From Pseudomonas sp. MTM4 (GTDB lineage Bacteria > Pseudomonadota > Gammaproteobacteria > Pseudomonadales > Pseudomonadaceae), in assembly GCF_019355055.1 (NCBI RefSeq), contig NZ_CP048411.1, positions 2,879,501 through 2,943,500 of the forward strand: a DNA stretch of 64,000 nucleotides, given 5' to 3'. Positions 9,470-18,701 of the stretch are shown here, one piece after another. Position 1 is the first letter of the stretch; the number at the start of each line of letters is the position of its first letter. Both the position numbers and the translations under genes were made by a program. The notes below the pieces were generated by a model. The model was given only the letters and a program-made list of their open reading frames with translations, made no database searches and was not told the DNA's origin.

Positions 9470-9874
9470 TCATTTAATGCATGCGTCCTCGCTAATTCCG
9501 GCGAGAATGCCGCAAGCCTCAACTTCCCGCCCATCGTTGCAATTTGCCCGCAGCGAAACGAGTTGTCGTTCCAGTGATTGCAAAGCGGCTATCTGAGACC
9601 TGACTTGAGAAATGTGATCATCAAGCAAGGCATTAACGGCCGCACAAGGCCGGCCAGGGTCATCTTGGTAACTTTGGAGTGCATGAATTTCTGGAAGTGA
9701 AAGATTCAGAATTCGGCAGCGTCGGATGAACGCTAGCCGCTCGCCATGCTTCTCGTTGTAAACCCGATAGCCGTTCGGCTGACGATTAGGCGGAGGTAAC
9801 AATCCCTGCTGCTCATAGAAGCGGATCGTCTGTGTATCAATCCCTACTAGCCTTGCTAACTGACCAATGCGCAT
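9470..9874 (-). CDS. cadR: CadR/PbrR-like MerR-family metal sensor
   Basis: Transcription activator of the MerR family for Cd/Pb/Zn. The 134 residues comprise an N-terminal winged helix (MRIGQLARLVGIDTQTIRFY), a long coiled-coil and a metal loop with cysteines at 77, 112 and 121 (CxxxxxxxxC spacing), the usual Cd/Pb set. The C-terminus lacks the His-rich tail of some CadR proteins. It is divergent from the CDF-type transporter gene, with a classical MerR operator between them. Start ATG at 9874. Exact metal preference cannot be read from the sequence. Confidence 0.85.
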   Translation of the reverse strand: MRIGQLARLVGIDTQTIRFYEQQGLLPPPNRQPNGYRVYNEKHGERLAFIRRCRILNLSLPEIHALQSYQDDPGRPCAAVNALLDDHISQVRSQIAALQSLERQLVSLRANCNDGREVEACGILAGISEDACIK

Positions 9875-9904
9875 CGCGCGAATCCTCTTCGGTTCTCTGC
9901 GTTA

Positions 9905-9935
9905 TTGACCTTATGGTAGCTATAAGGTTTTTAAT
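9905..9935 (+). promoter_or_regulatory. MerR-family operator/promoter
   Basis: A -35 element TTGACC and a -10 element TTTAAT are separated by 19 bp, the over-long spacing typical of MerR-activated promoters. Between them is the dyad ACCTTAT-N7-ATAAGGT (9908-9928). It drives the CDF-type transporter gene to the right and overlaps the cadR promoter region. Confidence 0.85.
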
Positions 9936-9968
9936 GATCCCATCTTCGATTTCAAGTGGAGCCGTATC

Positions 9969-10862
9969 ATGAGCAAATCCGATGGCGATCGTTGCGGCTG
10001 CGATGCGACACCAGCCGCCGATGCCGGTGTGCAAAACCCTGCCGATACGACAGCACAATGGGTCAGTGTTTACGCCGTGCCAAAAATGGATTGTCCATCA
10101 GAAGAGCGAATGATCCGCTTGGCCCTGAGTGGTTTGGACGGAATTCGGAAGCTGACTTTTGATTTGTCGGACCGTCGGTTAGATGTCATGCATTGCGGTG
10201 CCGTTGAGCCCATAACCACAAAGCTGGCGACGTTAGGGCTAGGCGCCACTCTTCAGAAAACCGTCGCTGCCGACCCAGAGATGATCAAAGCCGCCGAGAA
10301 TTCGGCGGACTCTACACAGGAATCCCGCTCCCTGCGTTTACTGTTAGGCATCAACGCCTTCATGTTCGTGGTTGAGATGACCGCTGGCCTGATCGCCAGG
10401 TCCACGGGCCTGATTGCCGATTCCCTCGATATGTTCGCTGACGCGGCAGTGTACGGCCTAGCCCTTTATGCAGTTGGACGTAGCGTCAGTCTGCAGGTGC
10501 GTGCTGCACACCTTGCTGGTGTTCTCCAGCTAATTTTGGCACTCGGCGTGCTCGTAGAGGTGATTAGGCGCTTTGTATTCGGTAGTGAGCCCGAGTCGCT
10601 GATAATGATCGCCGTTGCGTTCCTGGCATTGCTCGCCAACACGGGCTGTCTGCTGCTTATTTCCAAACACCGGGAAGGTGGTGCTCACATGAAAGCGAGC
10701 TGGATATTCTCCGCCAATGATGTGGTCATCAACATGGGGGTTATAGTCGCCGGAGCGCTCGTCGCTTGGACTGGGTCAAACTACCCAGACCTGATTATCG
10801 GTACCGTTGTGGGATTCATCGTTCTAAACGGCGCTCGGCGTATTCTGGCGCTCAAGAGCTAA
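9969..10862 (+). CDS. CDF-type cation transporter with N-terminal HMA-like domain
   Basis: Predicted inner-membrane exporter for Cd/Zn/Co or similar ions. It has a short Cys/Asp-rich head, then an HMA-like domain at about residues 30-100 (VPKMDCPSEE, with a Cys where metal would bind). A CDF-like membrane part of about five to six helices follows, including GLIADSLDMFADAAVYG, which keeps the His/Asp-type site as D...D, and SANDVVINMGVI as the second half. The start ATG is 34 bp after the promoter -10 box. Control by the divergent CadR-type activator is inferred from the operator. Family level is firm; substrate is not. Confidence 0.85.
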   Translation: MSKSDGDRCGCDATPAADAGVQNPADTTAQWVSVYAVPKMDCPSEERMIRLALSGLDGIRKLTFDLSDRRLDVMHCGAVEPITTKLATLGLGATLQKTVAADPEMIKAAENSADSTQESRSLRLLLGINAFMFVVEMTAGLIARSTGLIADSLDMFADAAVYGLALYAVGRSVSLQVRAAHLAGVLQLILALGVLVEVIRRFVFGSEPESLIMIAVAFLALLANTGCLLLISKHREGGAHMKASWIFSANDVVINMGVIVAGALVAWTGSNYPDLIIGTVVGFIVLNGARRILALKS

Positions 10863-10898
10863 AGAAGCTCCCGTTACAGAAAAAGGCGTCGTCATGCC

Positions 10899-10906
10899 TC
10901 TAAGCC
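10899..10906. repeat. Target-site duplication, left copy
   Basis: TCTAAGCC directly abuts the left tip of the IS66 element and is repeated exactly at 13269-13276. Confidence 0.92.
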
Positions 10907-11006
10907 GTAAGCGTCCAGCCAAGTCACCTTCCGAACTCCCGCATTAAGGACGATGGTGTCCGCGTATTTTTAAGCGGACGCGATAGCCCTTATCGCCGGG
11001 ATTTCC

Positions 11007-11324
11007 ATGCGCCAACGAAGCTCTTACCCCAAACCGTTCAAGGCCCAGGTTGTTCAGGAGTGCCTGCAACCTGGTGCGACCGTCTCCAGCGTTGCCATCA
11101 GCCACGGCATCAACGCCAACGTTATTCGCAAGTGGCTGCCGCTTTACCGAGATCAGCTACCAGCGGCGTTGCCGGCGTTCGTGCCATTGAGGGCCACGCC
11201 TAAACGAACAACTGAGGCGTTCGCACTCATTGAGTTGTCCCTTGGCGAGCAATCGGTCACGGTGAAATGGCCAGCCTCCGATCCTGAAGGTTGCGCCCGC
11301 TTTGTGCGTGGGCTCACCCCGTGA
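11007..11324 (+). CDS. tnpA: IS66 accessory protein TnpA
   Basis: Helix-turn-helix accessory protein needed for IS66 transposition. The 105 residues contain a transposase_8-like HTH (FKAQVVQECLQPGATVSSVA ... NANVIRKWLPLY). Its stop overlaps the start of tnpB (GTGA), indicating translational coupling. Complete and of normal length. Confidence 0.9.
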   Translation: MRQRSSYPKPFKAQVVQECLQPGATVSSVAISHGINANVIRKWLPLYRDQLPAALPAFVPLRATPKRTTEAFALIELSLGEQSVTVKWPASDPEGCARFVRGLTP

Positions 11325-11656
11325 TCCGCATCGATGCCATCTGGCTCGCCACCGAGCCGATGGACATGCGCGCCGGCACCGACACCGCGTTGGCGCGTGT
11401 GGTGGCCGTGTTCGGTGCGGCGAAGCCGCACTGCGCCTATCTCTTCGCCAATCGCCGCGGCAACCGCATGAAAGTCCTGGTGCATGACGGCGTGGGTATC
11501 TGGCTCGCCGCGCGGCGCTTGCACCAGGGCAAGTTTCATTGGCCAGGCATCCGGCACGGCTCGGAAGTCGAACTCGACACCGAGCAACTTCAGGCTTTGG
11601 TGCTGGGTCTACCCTGGCAGCGGGTCGGTGCAGCCGGCGCGATCACAGTGCTGTAG
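11321..11656 (+). CDS. tnpB: IS66 accessory protein TnpB (Orf2)
   Basis: IS66 Orf2-like protein of 111 residues. GTG start inside the tnpA stop (GTGA). Family signatures seen: residues from IDAIWLATEPMDMRAGTD, then RRGNRMKVLVHDGVGIWLA and a C-terminal segment EVELDTEQLQALVLGLPW. Function beyond being required for transposition is unknown for the family. Confidence 0.92.
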   Translation: MIRIDAIWLATEPMDMRAGTDTALARVVAVFGAAKPHCAYLFANRRGNRMKVLVHDGVGIWLAARRLHQGKFHWPGIRHGSEVELDTEQLQALVLGLPWQRVGAAGAITVL

Positions 11657-11717
11657 CACCTGCCATTAGCCCATCGGTTTAGCTCCGCTGATCGCCTGCT
11701 CTGGCACAATCAGCGGC

Positions 11718-13253
11718 ATGACTTCCGCGCCCAATCTCGACCAACTGACGCCTGACCAGCTGCGCACACTGGCCGCGCAGTTGCTCACGCAGGTCGACGT
11801 GATGGGCAAGAGGATCTACCGCGACCAAACGGTTATCGAGAACCTCAACCACGAAATCGCCATCCTCAAGCGGCACAAGTTTGCCAAGCGTAGTGAGCAA
11901 CTGAGCCCTGACCAGGGCCGTCTGCTGGATGACCTGCTCGACACCGACATCGTGGCCATCGAGGCGGAGCTGAAAGCAGTCAATCCGCCGGCTGCGCCGG
12001 CCGACGCACGCCAGCAGCCCAAGCGCACACCGCTGCCACCGCAGCTCCCGCGCACCGTGATCCATCACGAACCGGAGAACACCCAGTGCGCCTGCGGCTG
12101 CCAGCTGCTACGCGTGGGTGAAGACGTCAGCGAAAAACTGGATTACACGCCGGGCGTGTTCACCGTCGAGCAGCACGTGCGTGGGAAATGGGCCTGCCGC
12201 CAGTGCGAAACGCTGATCCAGGCGCCGGTGCCGGCGCAGGTGATCGACAAGGGGATCCCCACCGCCGGCCTGTTGGCGCACGTGATGGTGGCCAAGTTCG
12301 CCGACCATCTGCCGCTGTACCGACAGGAAAAGATCTTCGGCCGCGCCGGCCTGGCTATCGCTCGTTCGACGCTGGCGCAGTGGGTCGGGCAAACCGGCGT
12401 GCAGCTCCAGCCGCTGGTCGATGCGCTGCGCGAAGCCGTGCTGGGCCAACGCGTGATTCACGCTGACGAAACCCCGGTGCAAATGCTCGCGCCGGGCGAG
12501 AAGAAAACCCATCGGGCTTACGTCTGGGCCTACAGCACCACGCCCTTCGCCGATCTGAAGGCCGTGGTCTACGACTTCAGCCCCAGCCGTGCCGGCGAGC
12601 ATGCGCGCAATTTTCTTGGCCAGTGGAATGGCAAGCTGGTCTGCGACGACTTCGCTGGCTACAAGGCCGGTTTCGAGCGAGGCATCACCGAAATCGGCTG
12701 CATGGCCCACGCCCGCCGCAAGTTCTTCGATCTGCACGCGGCGAACAAAAGCCAATTGGCCGAACAGGCGCTGCACTCTATCGCTGGGCTGTACGAAGTC
12801 GAACGCCAAGTGCGCGACATGGGCGATGAAGAACGCGGGCGAATACGACAGGAACAGGCTTCACCGATCCTCGACGCGCTGCATGCCTGGATGCTGGCCC
12901 AGCGTGATCGGGTGCCCAACGGCTCAGCCACGGCGAAAGCCTTGGATTACAGCCTCAAACGTTGGTTGGCACTGACTCGCTATGTCGAGGATGGTGCCGT
13001 GCCCATCGACAATAACCAAGTCGAGAACCAGATCCGCCCGTGGGCTCTAGGTCGCTCCAATTGGCTGTTTGCCGGGTCGCTACGCAGCGGCAAACGGGCG
13101 GCGGCAATCATGAGCGTGATCCAGTCGGCGCGCATGAATGGGCATGATCCGTATGCCTATCTCAAGGATGTGCTCACACGACTGCCGACGCAGAAGGCCA
13201 GCGCTCTGGTCGAGCTGCTGCCGCACAACTGGGTATCCGCCGGCAAGGTGTAA
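11718..13253 (+). CDS. tnpC: IS66 transposase TnpC (DDE)
   Basis: Catalytic transposase of 511 residues, the usual length. N-terminal coiled-coil (residues about 1-55), a Cys-rich zinc-binding segment (CACGC and CRQCE), then the DDE catalytic core: first Asp in VIHADETPVQ, second in LVCDDFAGYKAG, and Glu in IDNNQVENQIRPWA. It ends with the IS66 C-terminal extension (YLKDVLTRLPTQ). No frameshift or stop, so the element is probably active or recently so. Confidence 0.95.
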   Translation: MTSAPNLDQLTPDQLRTLAAQLLTQVDVMGKRIYRDQTVIENLNHEIAILKRHKFAKRSEQLSPDQGRLLDDLLDTDIVAIEAELKAVNPPAAPADARQQPKRTPLPPQLPRTVIHHEPENTQCACGCQLLRVGEDVSEKLDYTPGVFTVEQHVRGKWACRQCETLIQAPVPAQVIDKGIPTAGLLAHVMVAKFADHLPLYRQEKIFGRAGLAIARSTLAQWVGQTGVQLQPLVDALREAVLGQRVIHADETPVQMLAPGEKKTHRAYVWAYSTTPFADLKAVVYDFSPSRAGEHARNFLGQWNGKLVCDDFAGYKAGFERGITEIGCMAHARRKFFDLHAANKSQLAEQALHSIAGLYEVERQVRDMGDEERGRIRQEQASPILDALHAWMLAQRDRVPNGSATAKALDYSLKRWLALTRYVEDGAVPIDNNQVENQIRPWALGRSNWLFAGSLRSGKRAAAIMSVIQSARMNGHDPYAYLKDVLTRLPTQKASALVELLPHNWVSAGKV

Positions 13254-13268
13254 TGCCCGTTCGCTTAC

Positions 13269-13276
13269 TCTAAGCC
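13269..13276. repeat. Target-site duplication, right copy
   Basis: TCTAAGCC repeats the left flank exactly, directly after the right tip of the IS66 element. Confidence 0.92.
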
Positions 13277-13585
13277 ATCCGGGTCTAGCGGCGTCAGCTA
13301 AAACTGGCGACGCAGCTTTAGCCGTTAGCGGATGGTGGGTATTGTAGAACGTGGGCTGCAAAGTCCATCAGCGAGACGAAGCCGCACTGATCGGCTTTCC
13401 TTCACGCTGTTGGTGGTAGCCCCGCTTAACCAATCAGCTCTACGAATGCCTGAGTGATCACAACCGCTGCGGCCAATGCGCGAACGGACTTTGGGAGCGC
13501 CATCGTCAGGAAAAGCACTACAAGCGAGTTGTGAGTGCTTGAACTGAAGGCCGATAGCTGGAGGCGACCTCGATGTGCGCTAGTG
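13277..13585. other. Noncoding stretch right of the IS element
   Basis: I see no convincing gene or strong terminator in these 309 bp. Short open frames here lack a family resemblance or a plausible ribosome site. Removing the IS would join this stretch to the region after the CDF-type transporter gene. Confidence 0.5.
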
Positions 13586-14218
13586 CTACGTTCTAGTGAC
13601 AGTCCCCGTGCCCAAAATGTGGTCTGCAAATTCGATCAGGCTAGCTAATCGGTCAGGACCACGGATGGCATCGCGCTGGAGGTGGAAGCCATGCATTCCC
13701 AGCCTTTCGGGACCGAACACATCGGCCTCCAATGTATCGCCGATCATTGCAATGGAAGACGCTTTGCAACCCAACCGCTTTAGCAGATGTTCGTAGATCG
13801 CTGGCTCCGGTTTGATCGCGCCCACCTCGAAGCTCCAGGCATAGGCGTCAAACTCAGGCAGTAGCAACTTGGCAGGTATGGCATAGGGGGTAGCCAAGTT
13901 GGAGCACAGCGCCACTTTCAGCCCCGCTCTCTTAAGGCTTTCCAGTGCCCGCAGGGCATCATCATAGGGACGCACGCTGGCCAGTTCCGCGTAGAGATCA
14001 AGCTCCAAAATAGCAAGCTCATCGTTACCTAGTTGTGTACCAAACAGGTCGGCGGCGCCGGCCAGCCCCAAGTTTCGTGTCATCAATGTCCTGGCATCAT
14101 CGGCCCTAGGTTGACGACCTTGGCTGCGTACCTGTTTTAAGAGCTTGCGAAATGGCCGCCGTCGTTCACTGATTTGCAGGAGTGTGCCATAGACATCAAA
14201 AATTACGGCTTCTATCAA
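13586..14218 (-). CDS. HAD-superfamily hydrolase (HAD-IA)
   Basis: Phosphatase/dehalogenase-type hydrolase of 210 residues. Motif I is DVYGTLL with the nucleophile Asp at 8 and the acid/base position as Tyr (DxYGT rather than DxDGT, as in dehalogenase-like members). Motif II is CSN, motif III Lys is in GAIKPEPAIYEHLLKRLG and motif IV is MIGDTLEADVFG. A helical cap domain sits between motifs I and II. It is oppositely oriented to the P-type ATPase gene. The substrate cannot be told from sequence and a link to copper is only positional. Confidence 0.85.
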   Translation of the reverse strand: MIEAVIFDVYGTLLQISERRRPFRKLLKQVRSQGRQPRADDARTLMTRNLGLAGAADLFGTQLGNDELAILELDLYAELASVRPYDDALRALESLKRAGLKVALCSNLATPYAIPAKLLLPEFDAYAWSFEVGAIKPEPAIYEHLLKRLGCKASSIAMIGDTLEADVFGPERLGMHGFHLQRDAIRGPDRLASLIEFADHILGTGTVTRT

Positions 14219-14384
14219 AACAGAGCACCTGCGCTTAGGCTTTGCACGGTTCGGTATTCATTAAAAGAAAGCGGCCGGGCTTCGGATAAGGGAGGCATAG
14301 GCTAGGCCAGCAAGCGGTATTCGCGCGAGCTACTTTTTTCAGCAGCTCGCTTCAGCATTCGTACGACCTGACATACCGGAGAAC

Positions 14385-14400
14385 CTGACAGAAATGTAAT
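14385..14400. promoter_or_regulatory. CopR-type box before the copper ATPase
   Basis: CTGACAGAAATGTAAT matches exactly the CTGACA-N5-GTAAT form I recall for Pseudomonas CopR. It is 125 bp upstream of the P-type ATPase start. Reverse complement of the ATTAC-N5-TGTCAG version used elsewhere in the window. Confidence 0.8.
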
Positions 14401-14525
14401 GGTTACTTCAGCCTTTGGTCAGGACGCTTTGCATATATTGGTTGTCGGACGCTGTAAGCATCGGAAAAACCACAAACGTCCCCGCAGTAGGCTGTTCGTT
14501 GCTAACCAATCCATAAGGAGCCCGC

Positions 14526-16889
14526 ATGACCTCCTCGCATTGCCACCATCAGCCTGACCAAACGAAAGGATCAGCACCGCTCACAGACCCGGTCTGCGGG
14601 ATGAAGGTGAAAGAGAACAGCGAGCATGAGCAGGATTACCAAGGAACCACTTACCGCTTCTGTAGCCAGGGGTGCCGGACCAAGTTCCGTTCTGATCCTG
14701 CTAGATATCTTGCTGCACAGCAGGCTCATGGGTCATCGCCTCAGGCATCCACGCCGCCCGCACAGAAGGCGTCCGCCGGTGATGCAACGACCGAGTACAC
14801 CTGCCCGATGCACCCTGAGATCCGCCAAATGGGTCCAGGTGATTGCCCTATCTGCGGGATGTCATTGGAACCTCTGATCCCTGAACTCGACGAGGAGGAG
14901 AATCCCGAACTCAAGGACTTCTCGAAGCGATTCTGGTGGTCTCTGCCCCTGACCGTAGCAGTAACCCTGTTGGCAATGGCGGGACATGCGATACCGCTGT
15001 TTCACGGCGCTAGCCAGAACTGGGTTGAACTAGCCCTTACGACCCCGGTTGTCTTGTGGGCAGGTTGGCCATTTTTCGTGCGCGGTTTCGCATCAGTTAA
15101 GCATCGCAGCCCAAACATGTGGACGTTGATCGGGCTTGGCACAGGGGCTGCGTATATTTACAGCATCGTAGCAACCGTCTTACCGAGCATATTTCCAGAG
15201 TCATTCACTGTGGGCGGCCGGATAGGCGTTTATTACGAAGCCGCCGCGGTCATCATTTCCCTGACGCTTTTAGGGCAGCTGCTCGAATTGAAGGCCCGCT
15301 CCCAGACGTCCTCGGCAATCAAGTCCTTGCTTGGCCTATCGCCCAAAACAGCTCGCCGTATCGCCAAGGATGGTTCCGAGGAGGACATTCCGCTTACACA
15401 TGTTCACGAGGGTGACCATCTGCGCGTTCGTCCTGGTGAAAAGGTACCGGTGGATGGAGAAGTATTGGAGGGCGAGAGCGCCGTCGACGAATCCATGCTA
15501 ACGGGCGAGCCCGTCCCGGTGACGAAGCGGACAGGCGATTCGCTTATCGGCGCGACGATGAACACGAGCGGCTCGCTTGTCATGCGAGCCACCAGGGTTG
15601 GCTCCGGGACTATGCTTTCACAAATCGTCCAGATGGTTGCGAATGCGCAACGCTCCAAAGCACCCATGCAGCGAATGGCGGACACGGTTGCGGGTTATTT
15701 CGTGCTGACGGTCATTGGTATCGCCTTGCTGACATTCTTTGCATGGGGCCTGTTTGGACCCGAGCAGGGCTGGGTATTCGGCCTGATCAATGCAGTTGCG
15801 GTTCTGATCATTGCTTGCCCTTGCGCACTTGGCCTTGCAACGCCTATGTCGATCATGGTTGCCACAGGCAAAGCGGCTGGAAGCGGAGTGCTTTTCAGAG
15901 ACGCAGGCGCCATCGAGAACGTCCGTAAGGTAGACACGCTGATTGTCGATAAAACAGGAACCTTGACCGAGGGCCGACCTGTCTTCGATCGGGCCATAGG
16001 CGTCACGCCGTTTGACTCGCAGGAAGTCATCCGTTTGTCTGCCAGCTTGGATCAAGGTAGTGAGCATCCCCTAGCCCACGCGATCGTAGACCATGCCAGA
16101 AGCGAAGGTATCCAGCTGGCGAAGCCAGAGACCTTCGAGTCAGGGTCAGGTATCGGAGTCCGTGGTCTGGTGGAAGGCAAGCAGCTACAACTAGGCAACA
16201 CCGCGCTTATGGAAGATACGGGTGTGAGCGTCGAGCCGTTGAGAGATCAGGCAGAAAAAATGCGCGAGAGCGGTACCAGCATTGTGTACCTGGCTGTTGA
16301 TGGGGCACTTGCCGGCTTGCTGGCCGTATCGGACCCAATCAAACCGACTTCCAAGGAAGCTGTAGCGCGGCTCCAAGCGGAGGGCGTGCAAGTCATCATG
16401 GCCACCGGCGACGGGCTTACCACTGCCCGCGCGGTGGCTCGTGAGCTATCGATCGATGAGGTGCATGGCGAAGTGAAGCCGCAGGACAAGGAGGCGCTGG
16501 TGGTTAAGCTACAAGCCCTAGGTAAAGTAGTCGCCATGGCAGGCGACGGAATAAATGATGCGCCGGCGCTCGCCAGGGCTGATGTCGGCATAGCGATGGG
16601 CACGGGCACTGACGTCGCCATGAACAGCGCCCAAGTTACGCTCGTTAAAGGTGACCTGATGGGGATACTGCGCGCGCGCACGCTTTCGGTGGCGACGGTT
16701 CGCAATATGCGTCAGAACCTTCTGTTTGCCTTTATGTACAACGGGTTGAGCATCCCGATTGCCGCAGGTCTGCTCTATCCGTTCTTCGGACTGTTGCTGT
16801 CTCCGATGATTGCTGCCCTGGCCATGAGCCTCAGCTCAGCATCGGTTGTGTTCAACGCACTCCGGCTCCGTCAAACGCGTGTAGTTTGA
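14526..16889 (+). CDS. copA: Copper/silver P1B-type ATPase with YHS and CxxC-type heads
   Basis: ATP-driven Cu(I)/Ag(I) exporter of the inner membrane, 787 residues. The head holds a YHS domain (about 20-65, DPVCGMKV...YRFCSQGC) and a heavy-metal-binding segment YTCPMHPEI...CPICGM (about 91-120) instead of a classical HMA fold. Eight membrane helices follow, with [18 protein letters not shown] (the CPC metal site), the phosphorylation motif DKTGTLT, an SEHPLA nucleotide motif and [10 protein letters not shown]. Helix 7/8 signatures ([26 protein letters not shown]) mark Cu specificity. AAGGAG precedes the ATG. The upstream CopR-type box suggests copper induction. Confidence 0.95.
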   Translation: MTSSHCHHQPDQTKGSAPLTDPVCGMKVKENSEHEQDYQGTTYRFCSQGCRTKFRSDPARYLAAQQAHGSSPQASTPPAQKASAGDATTEYTCPMHPEIRQMGPGDCPICGMSLEPLIPELDEEENPELKDFSKRFWWSLPLTVAVTLLAMAGHAIPLFHGASQNWVELALTTPVVLWAGWPFFVRGFASVKHRSPNMWTLIGLGTGAAYIYSIVATVLPSIFPESFTVGGRIGVYYEAAAVIISLTLLGQLLELKARSQTSSAIKSLLGLSPKTARRIAKDGSEEDIPLTHVHEGDHLRVRPGEKVPVDGEVLEGESAVDESMLTGEPVPVTKRTGDSLIGATMNTSGSLVMRATRVGSGTMLSQIVQMVANAQRSKAPMQRMADTVAGYFVLTVIGIALLTFFAWGLFGPEQGWVFGLINAVAVLIIACPCALGLATPMSIMVATGKAAGSGVLFRDAGAIENVRKVDTLIVDKTGTLTEGRPVFDRAIGVTPFDSQEVIRLSASLDQGSEHPLAHAIVDHARSEGIQLAKPETFESGSGIGVRGLVEGKQLQLGNTALMEDTGVSVEPLRDQAEKMRESGTSIVYLAVDGALAGLLAVSDPIKPTSKEAVARLQAEGVQVIMATGDGLTTARAVARELSIDEVHGEVKPQDKEALVVKLQALGKVVAMAGDGINDAPALARADVGIAMGTGTDVAMNSAQVTLVKGDLMGILRARTLSVATVRNMRQNLLFAFMYNGLSIPIAAGLLYPFFGLLLSPMIAALAMSLSSASVVFNALRLRQTRVV

Positions 16890-16908
16890 AGCCTGTCGGC
16901 TTAGGCTT

Positions 16909-16937
16909 AGGCTTCGGTTGCGAAGCGACCGAAGCCT
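16909..16937. terminator. Hairpin after the copper ATPase gene
   Basis: Perfect 10-bp stem (AGGCTTCGGT / ACCGAAGCCT) with a 9-nt loop, 20 bp after the stop codon. No T tract follows, so it may be a weak or attenuating terminator rather than a full stop. Confidence 0.5.
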
Positions 16938-16974
16938 CATTGATTGCTCATGAATTGCCCCGTAAGCTGGAAAT

Positions 16975-17355
16975 ATGAAGTCCTACATGCGCTCCTTCCT
17001 TATCCTGCTGCTAGTGCTTGCGCTTCCGATCAATGGGATAGCGGAAATGCTCATGCCGGTTGGATCGTCCGGGCATCACGTGATGTCCGATATGGAAGGT
17101 GTGGGCGCCATGACGACCGACCACGCTTCGATGGTTGGCGCCGATGACGGTGCTGAACACGAGTGCTGTGAAGCGAATGAGCATGGAACGGCGACCGTCT
17201 GCAAGACGGGCCAAGAATGCAAAACTGCAAGTATCCTTCAGCTTGTCTCAATAAAAGCCCAGCTGATGCCTGCTGCTAAACCCGTGACCACTCCCTATAA
17301 CGGCCTGATCCCCTCTAGCCTTTTAGACGCCGTCTGGCATCCACCCCGCGTCTAA
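16975..17355 (+). CDS. Small secreted Met/His/Cys-rich protein, CopL-like
   Basis: Exported 126-residue protein of unknown precise function. It has a signal peptide (residues 1-23, ending near GIAE), a middle section rich in Met, His, Asp and Cys (HHVMSDME, ECCEANEH, CKTGQEC) and a C-terminal Pro-rich end (WHPPRV). The layout resembles the CopL-like and DUF2946-like proteins found in front of cus or cop operons and suggests periplasmic copper binding. It lies between the ATPase and cusC and could be the first gene of the cus unit. Family assignment is tentative; the secretion signal and Cys/His content are what I can see. Confidence 0.6.
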   Translation: MKSYMRSFLILLLVLALPINGIAEMLMPVGSSGHHVMSDMEGVGAMTTDHASMVGADDGAEHECCEANEHGTATVCKTGQECKTASILQLVSIKAQLMPAAKPVTTPYNGLIPSSLLDAVWHPPRV

Positions 17356-17447
17356 TTCCGATCAAATTATAGGAACCGCCCGAGTGAGCATTCGGGCCGG
17401 CTACCGCGCGCCTTTGGCTCGCATGAAAGATCAGGAATCCTTCGCAA

Positions 17448-18701
17448 ATGAAACCCCGTATTTATTGGGCGCCGCCGTACGTGGCCGCCTTGATCATGGG
17501 CGCGCTCTCGTTTCCAGGGTTAGCGTCCGCTTTGACCTTAGAACAAGCTCTGAGCGTGGCCGAGCAAGACGCGCCTTCGCTGCATGCGCAAGCCGCCAAC
17601 CTGGTGGCCGCACGCAGCGCTGCAATCCCTGCCGGCGAGCTTCCTGACCCTAAACTTAAGCTTGGACTGCAAAGCGTGCCCATCGAAGGTGACGCTCGCT
17701 GGCAGTTGGAGCAAGAGGCCATGACCATGCAAATGGTTGGGGTCATGCAAGATGTGCCAAACCGAGCGAAAAGGCGCGCTCGTGTCGAGGCCGCGCAGGC
17801 TAGTGTTGCGCTCGCAAACGCCCAGCAAACGGTTGAACGTCTCGGTGTGCGCCAAGCAACCGCCGAGGCATGGATCGCTAGCTTCGCGGTCGAGCAGAAG
17901 CTAAGCCTTTTCAAGCAGCTTTACAGCGAGAATCAGCTCCTTTCGCGGGCTGTTCAGGCCCGCATTGCTGGCGGCAGCGGACAAACCGCAGACAGCGTAC
18001 TTCCGAGGCAAGAGGCAGCATTGCTGGCTGAACAAGAGGATGAGCTGCTGCGTAACCAGGCTGTTGCGCGGGCCGGCCTCCGGCGCTGGATAGGCGAGCT
18101 AGCAGGCCAGCCGCTTACAGGTGACTGGCCGCAATGGCTTGCCGCCGTTGATAACTATCAGCACAACCTGAACCGGCACCCGGCGTTACTCGCCTTCGAC
18201 CCGATGACTCGTGAAGCGGAGGCAAAGGTTCACCAGGCCATCGCAGAGAAAACACCGGATTGGAGTTGGGGGGTCGACTACCTGCGACGTGGCCGTGAGT
18301 ACGGCGACATGGTGAACCTCAGCGTCAGCTTCGACCTGCCGCTGTTTACCAGCTCTCGGCAGGATCCGAAGATCGCGGCCGAACGAGCTCGCCTTGCCCA
18401 GATCGAGGCTCAGCGCCAAGCGACCTTGCGCCTGTACAACCAAGAGCTGAGTACTGACCTCGCTGAGTATCAGCGTCTGGACCGCGCACTCATCCGCCTC
18501 GACAAAACCTTACTACCCCTCGCTGAAGAGAAGGTCCGCCTTGCCATGGCCGATTACCGCTCCGGAAGCGGTGAGCTGACCGCTGTGATCGAAGCGCGAC
18601 GACAGCTTGTGGAGACCCGGCTACGGCGTATTGACGTCGCCCGCGATCGATCGTTGAGCAATGCCCGCCTGCATTTCGCCTTTGGAGATACCCGACCATG
18701 A
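17448..18701 (+). CDS. cusC: CusC-like outer-membrane efflux channel
   Basis: TolC-family channel of the copper/silver RND exporter, 417 residues. Signal peptide at residues 1-28 (ending near ASA), then OEP helices (LTLEQALSVAEQDAPSLHAQ is the typical first helix of the family). No lipoprotein Cys is seen. The start ATG has only a weak AGGA 12 bases upstream. Its stop overlaps cusB as ATGA, so cusC-cusB-cusA-cusF form one coupled operon. Confidence 0.88.
   Translation: MKPRIYWAPPYVAALIMGALSFPGLASALTLEQALSVAEQDAPSLHAQAANLVAARSAAIPAGELPDPKLKLGLQSVPIEGDARWQLEQEAMTMQMVGVMQDVPNRAKRRARVEAAQASVALANAQQTVERLGVRQATAEAWIASFAVEQKLSLFKQLYSENQLLSRAVQARIAGGSGQTADSVLPRQEAALLAEQEDELLRNQAVARAGLRRWIGELAGQPLTGDWPQWLAAVDNYQHNLNRHPALLAFDPMTREAEAKVHQAIAEKTPDWSWGVDYLRRGREYGDMVNLSVSFDLPLFTSSRQDPKIAAERARLAQIEAQRQATLRLYNQELSTDLAEYQRLDRALIRLDKTLLPLAEEKVRLAMADYRSGSGELTAVIEARRQLVETRLRRIDVARDRSLSNARLHFAFGDTRP

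Larger units (their letters stand above)
10907..13268 (+). mobile_element. Intact IS66-family insertion sequence, 2,362 bp
   Basis: Tips are GTAAGCG at the left and the reverse complement CGCTTAC at the right, as in IS66-family elements. Inside are tnpA, tnpB and tnpC in the canonical order and orientation. The element is flanked by an identical 8-bp duplication, the size this family makes. Exact duplications and open frames suggest a recent insertion; it separates the cadR/CDF-type pair from the copper block. Confidence 0.96.

Noticed and set aside
12108..12809. Leftward open frame inside the IS66 transposase
   Set aside because: Antisense of tnpC; no independent support.
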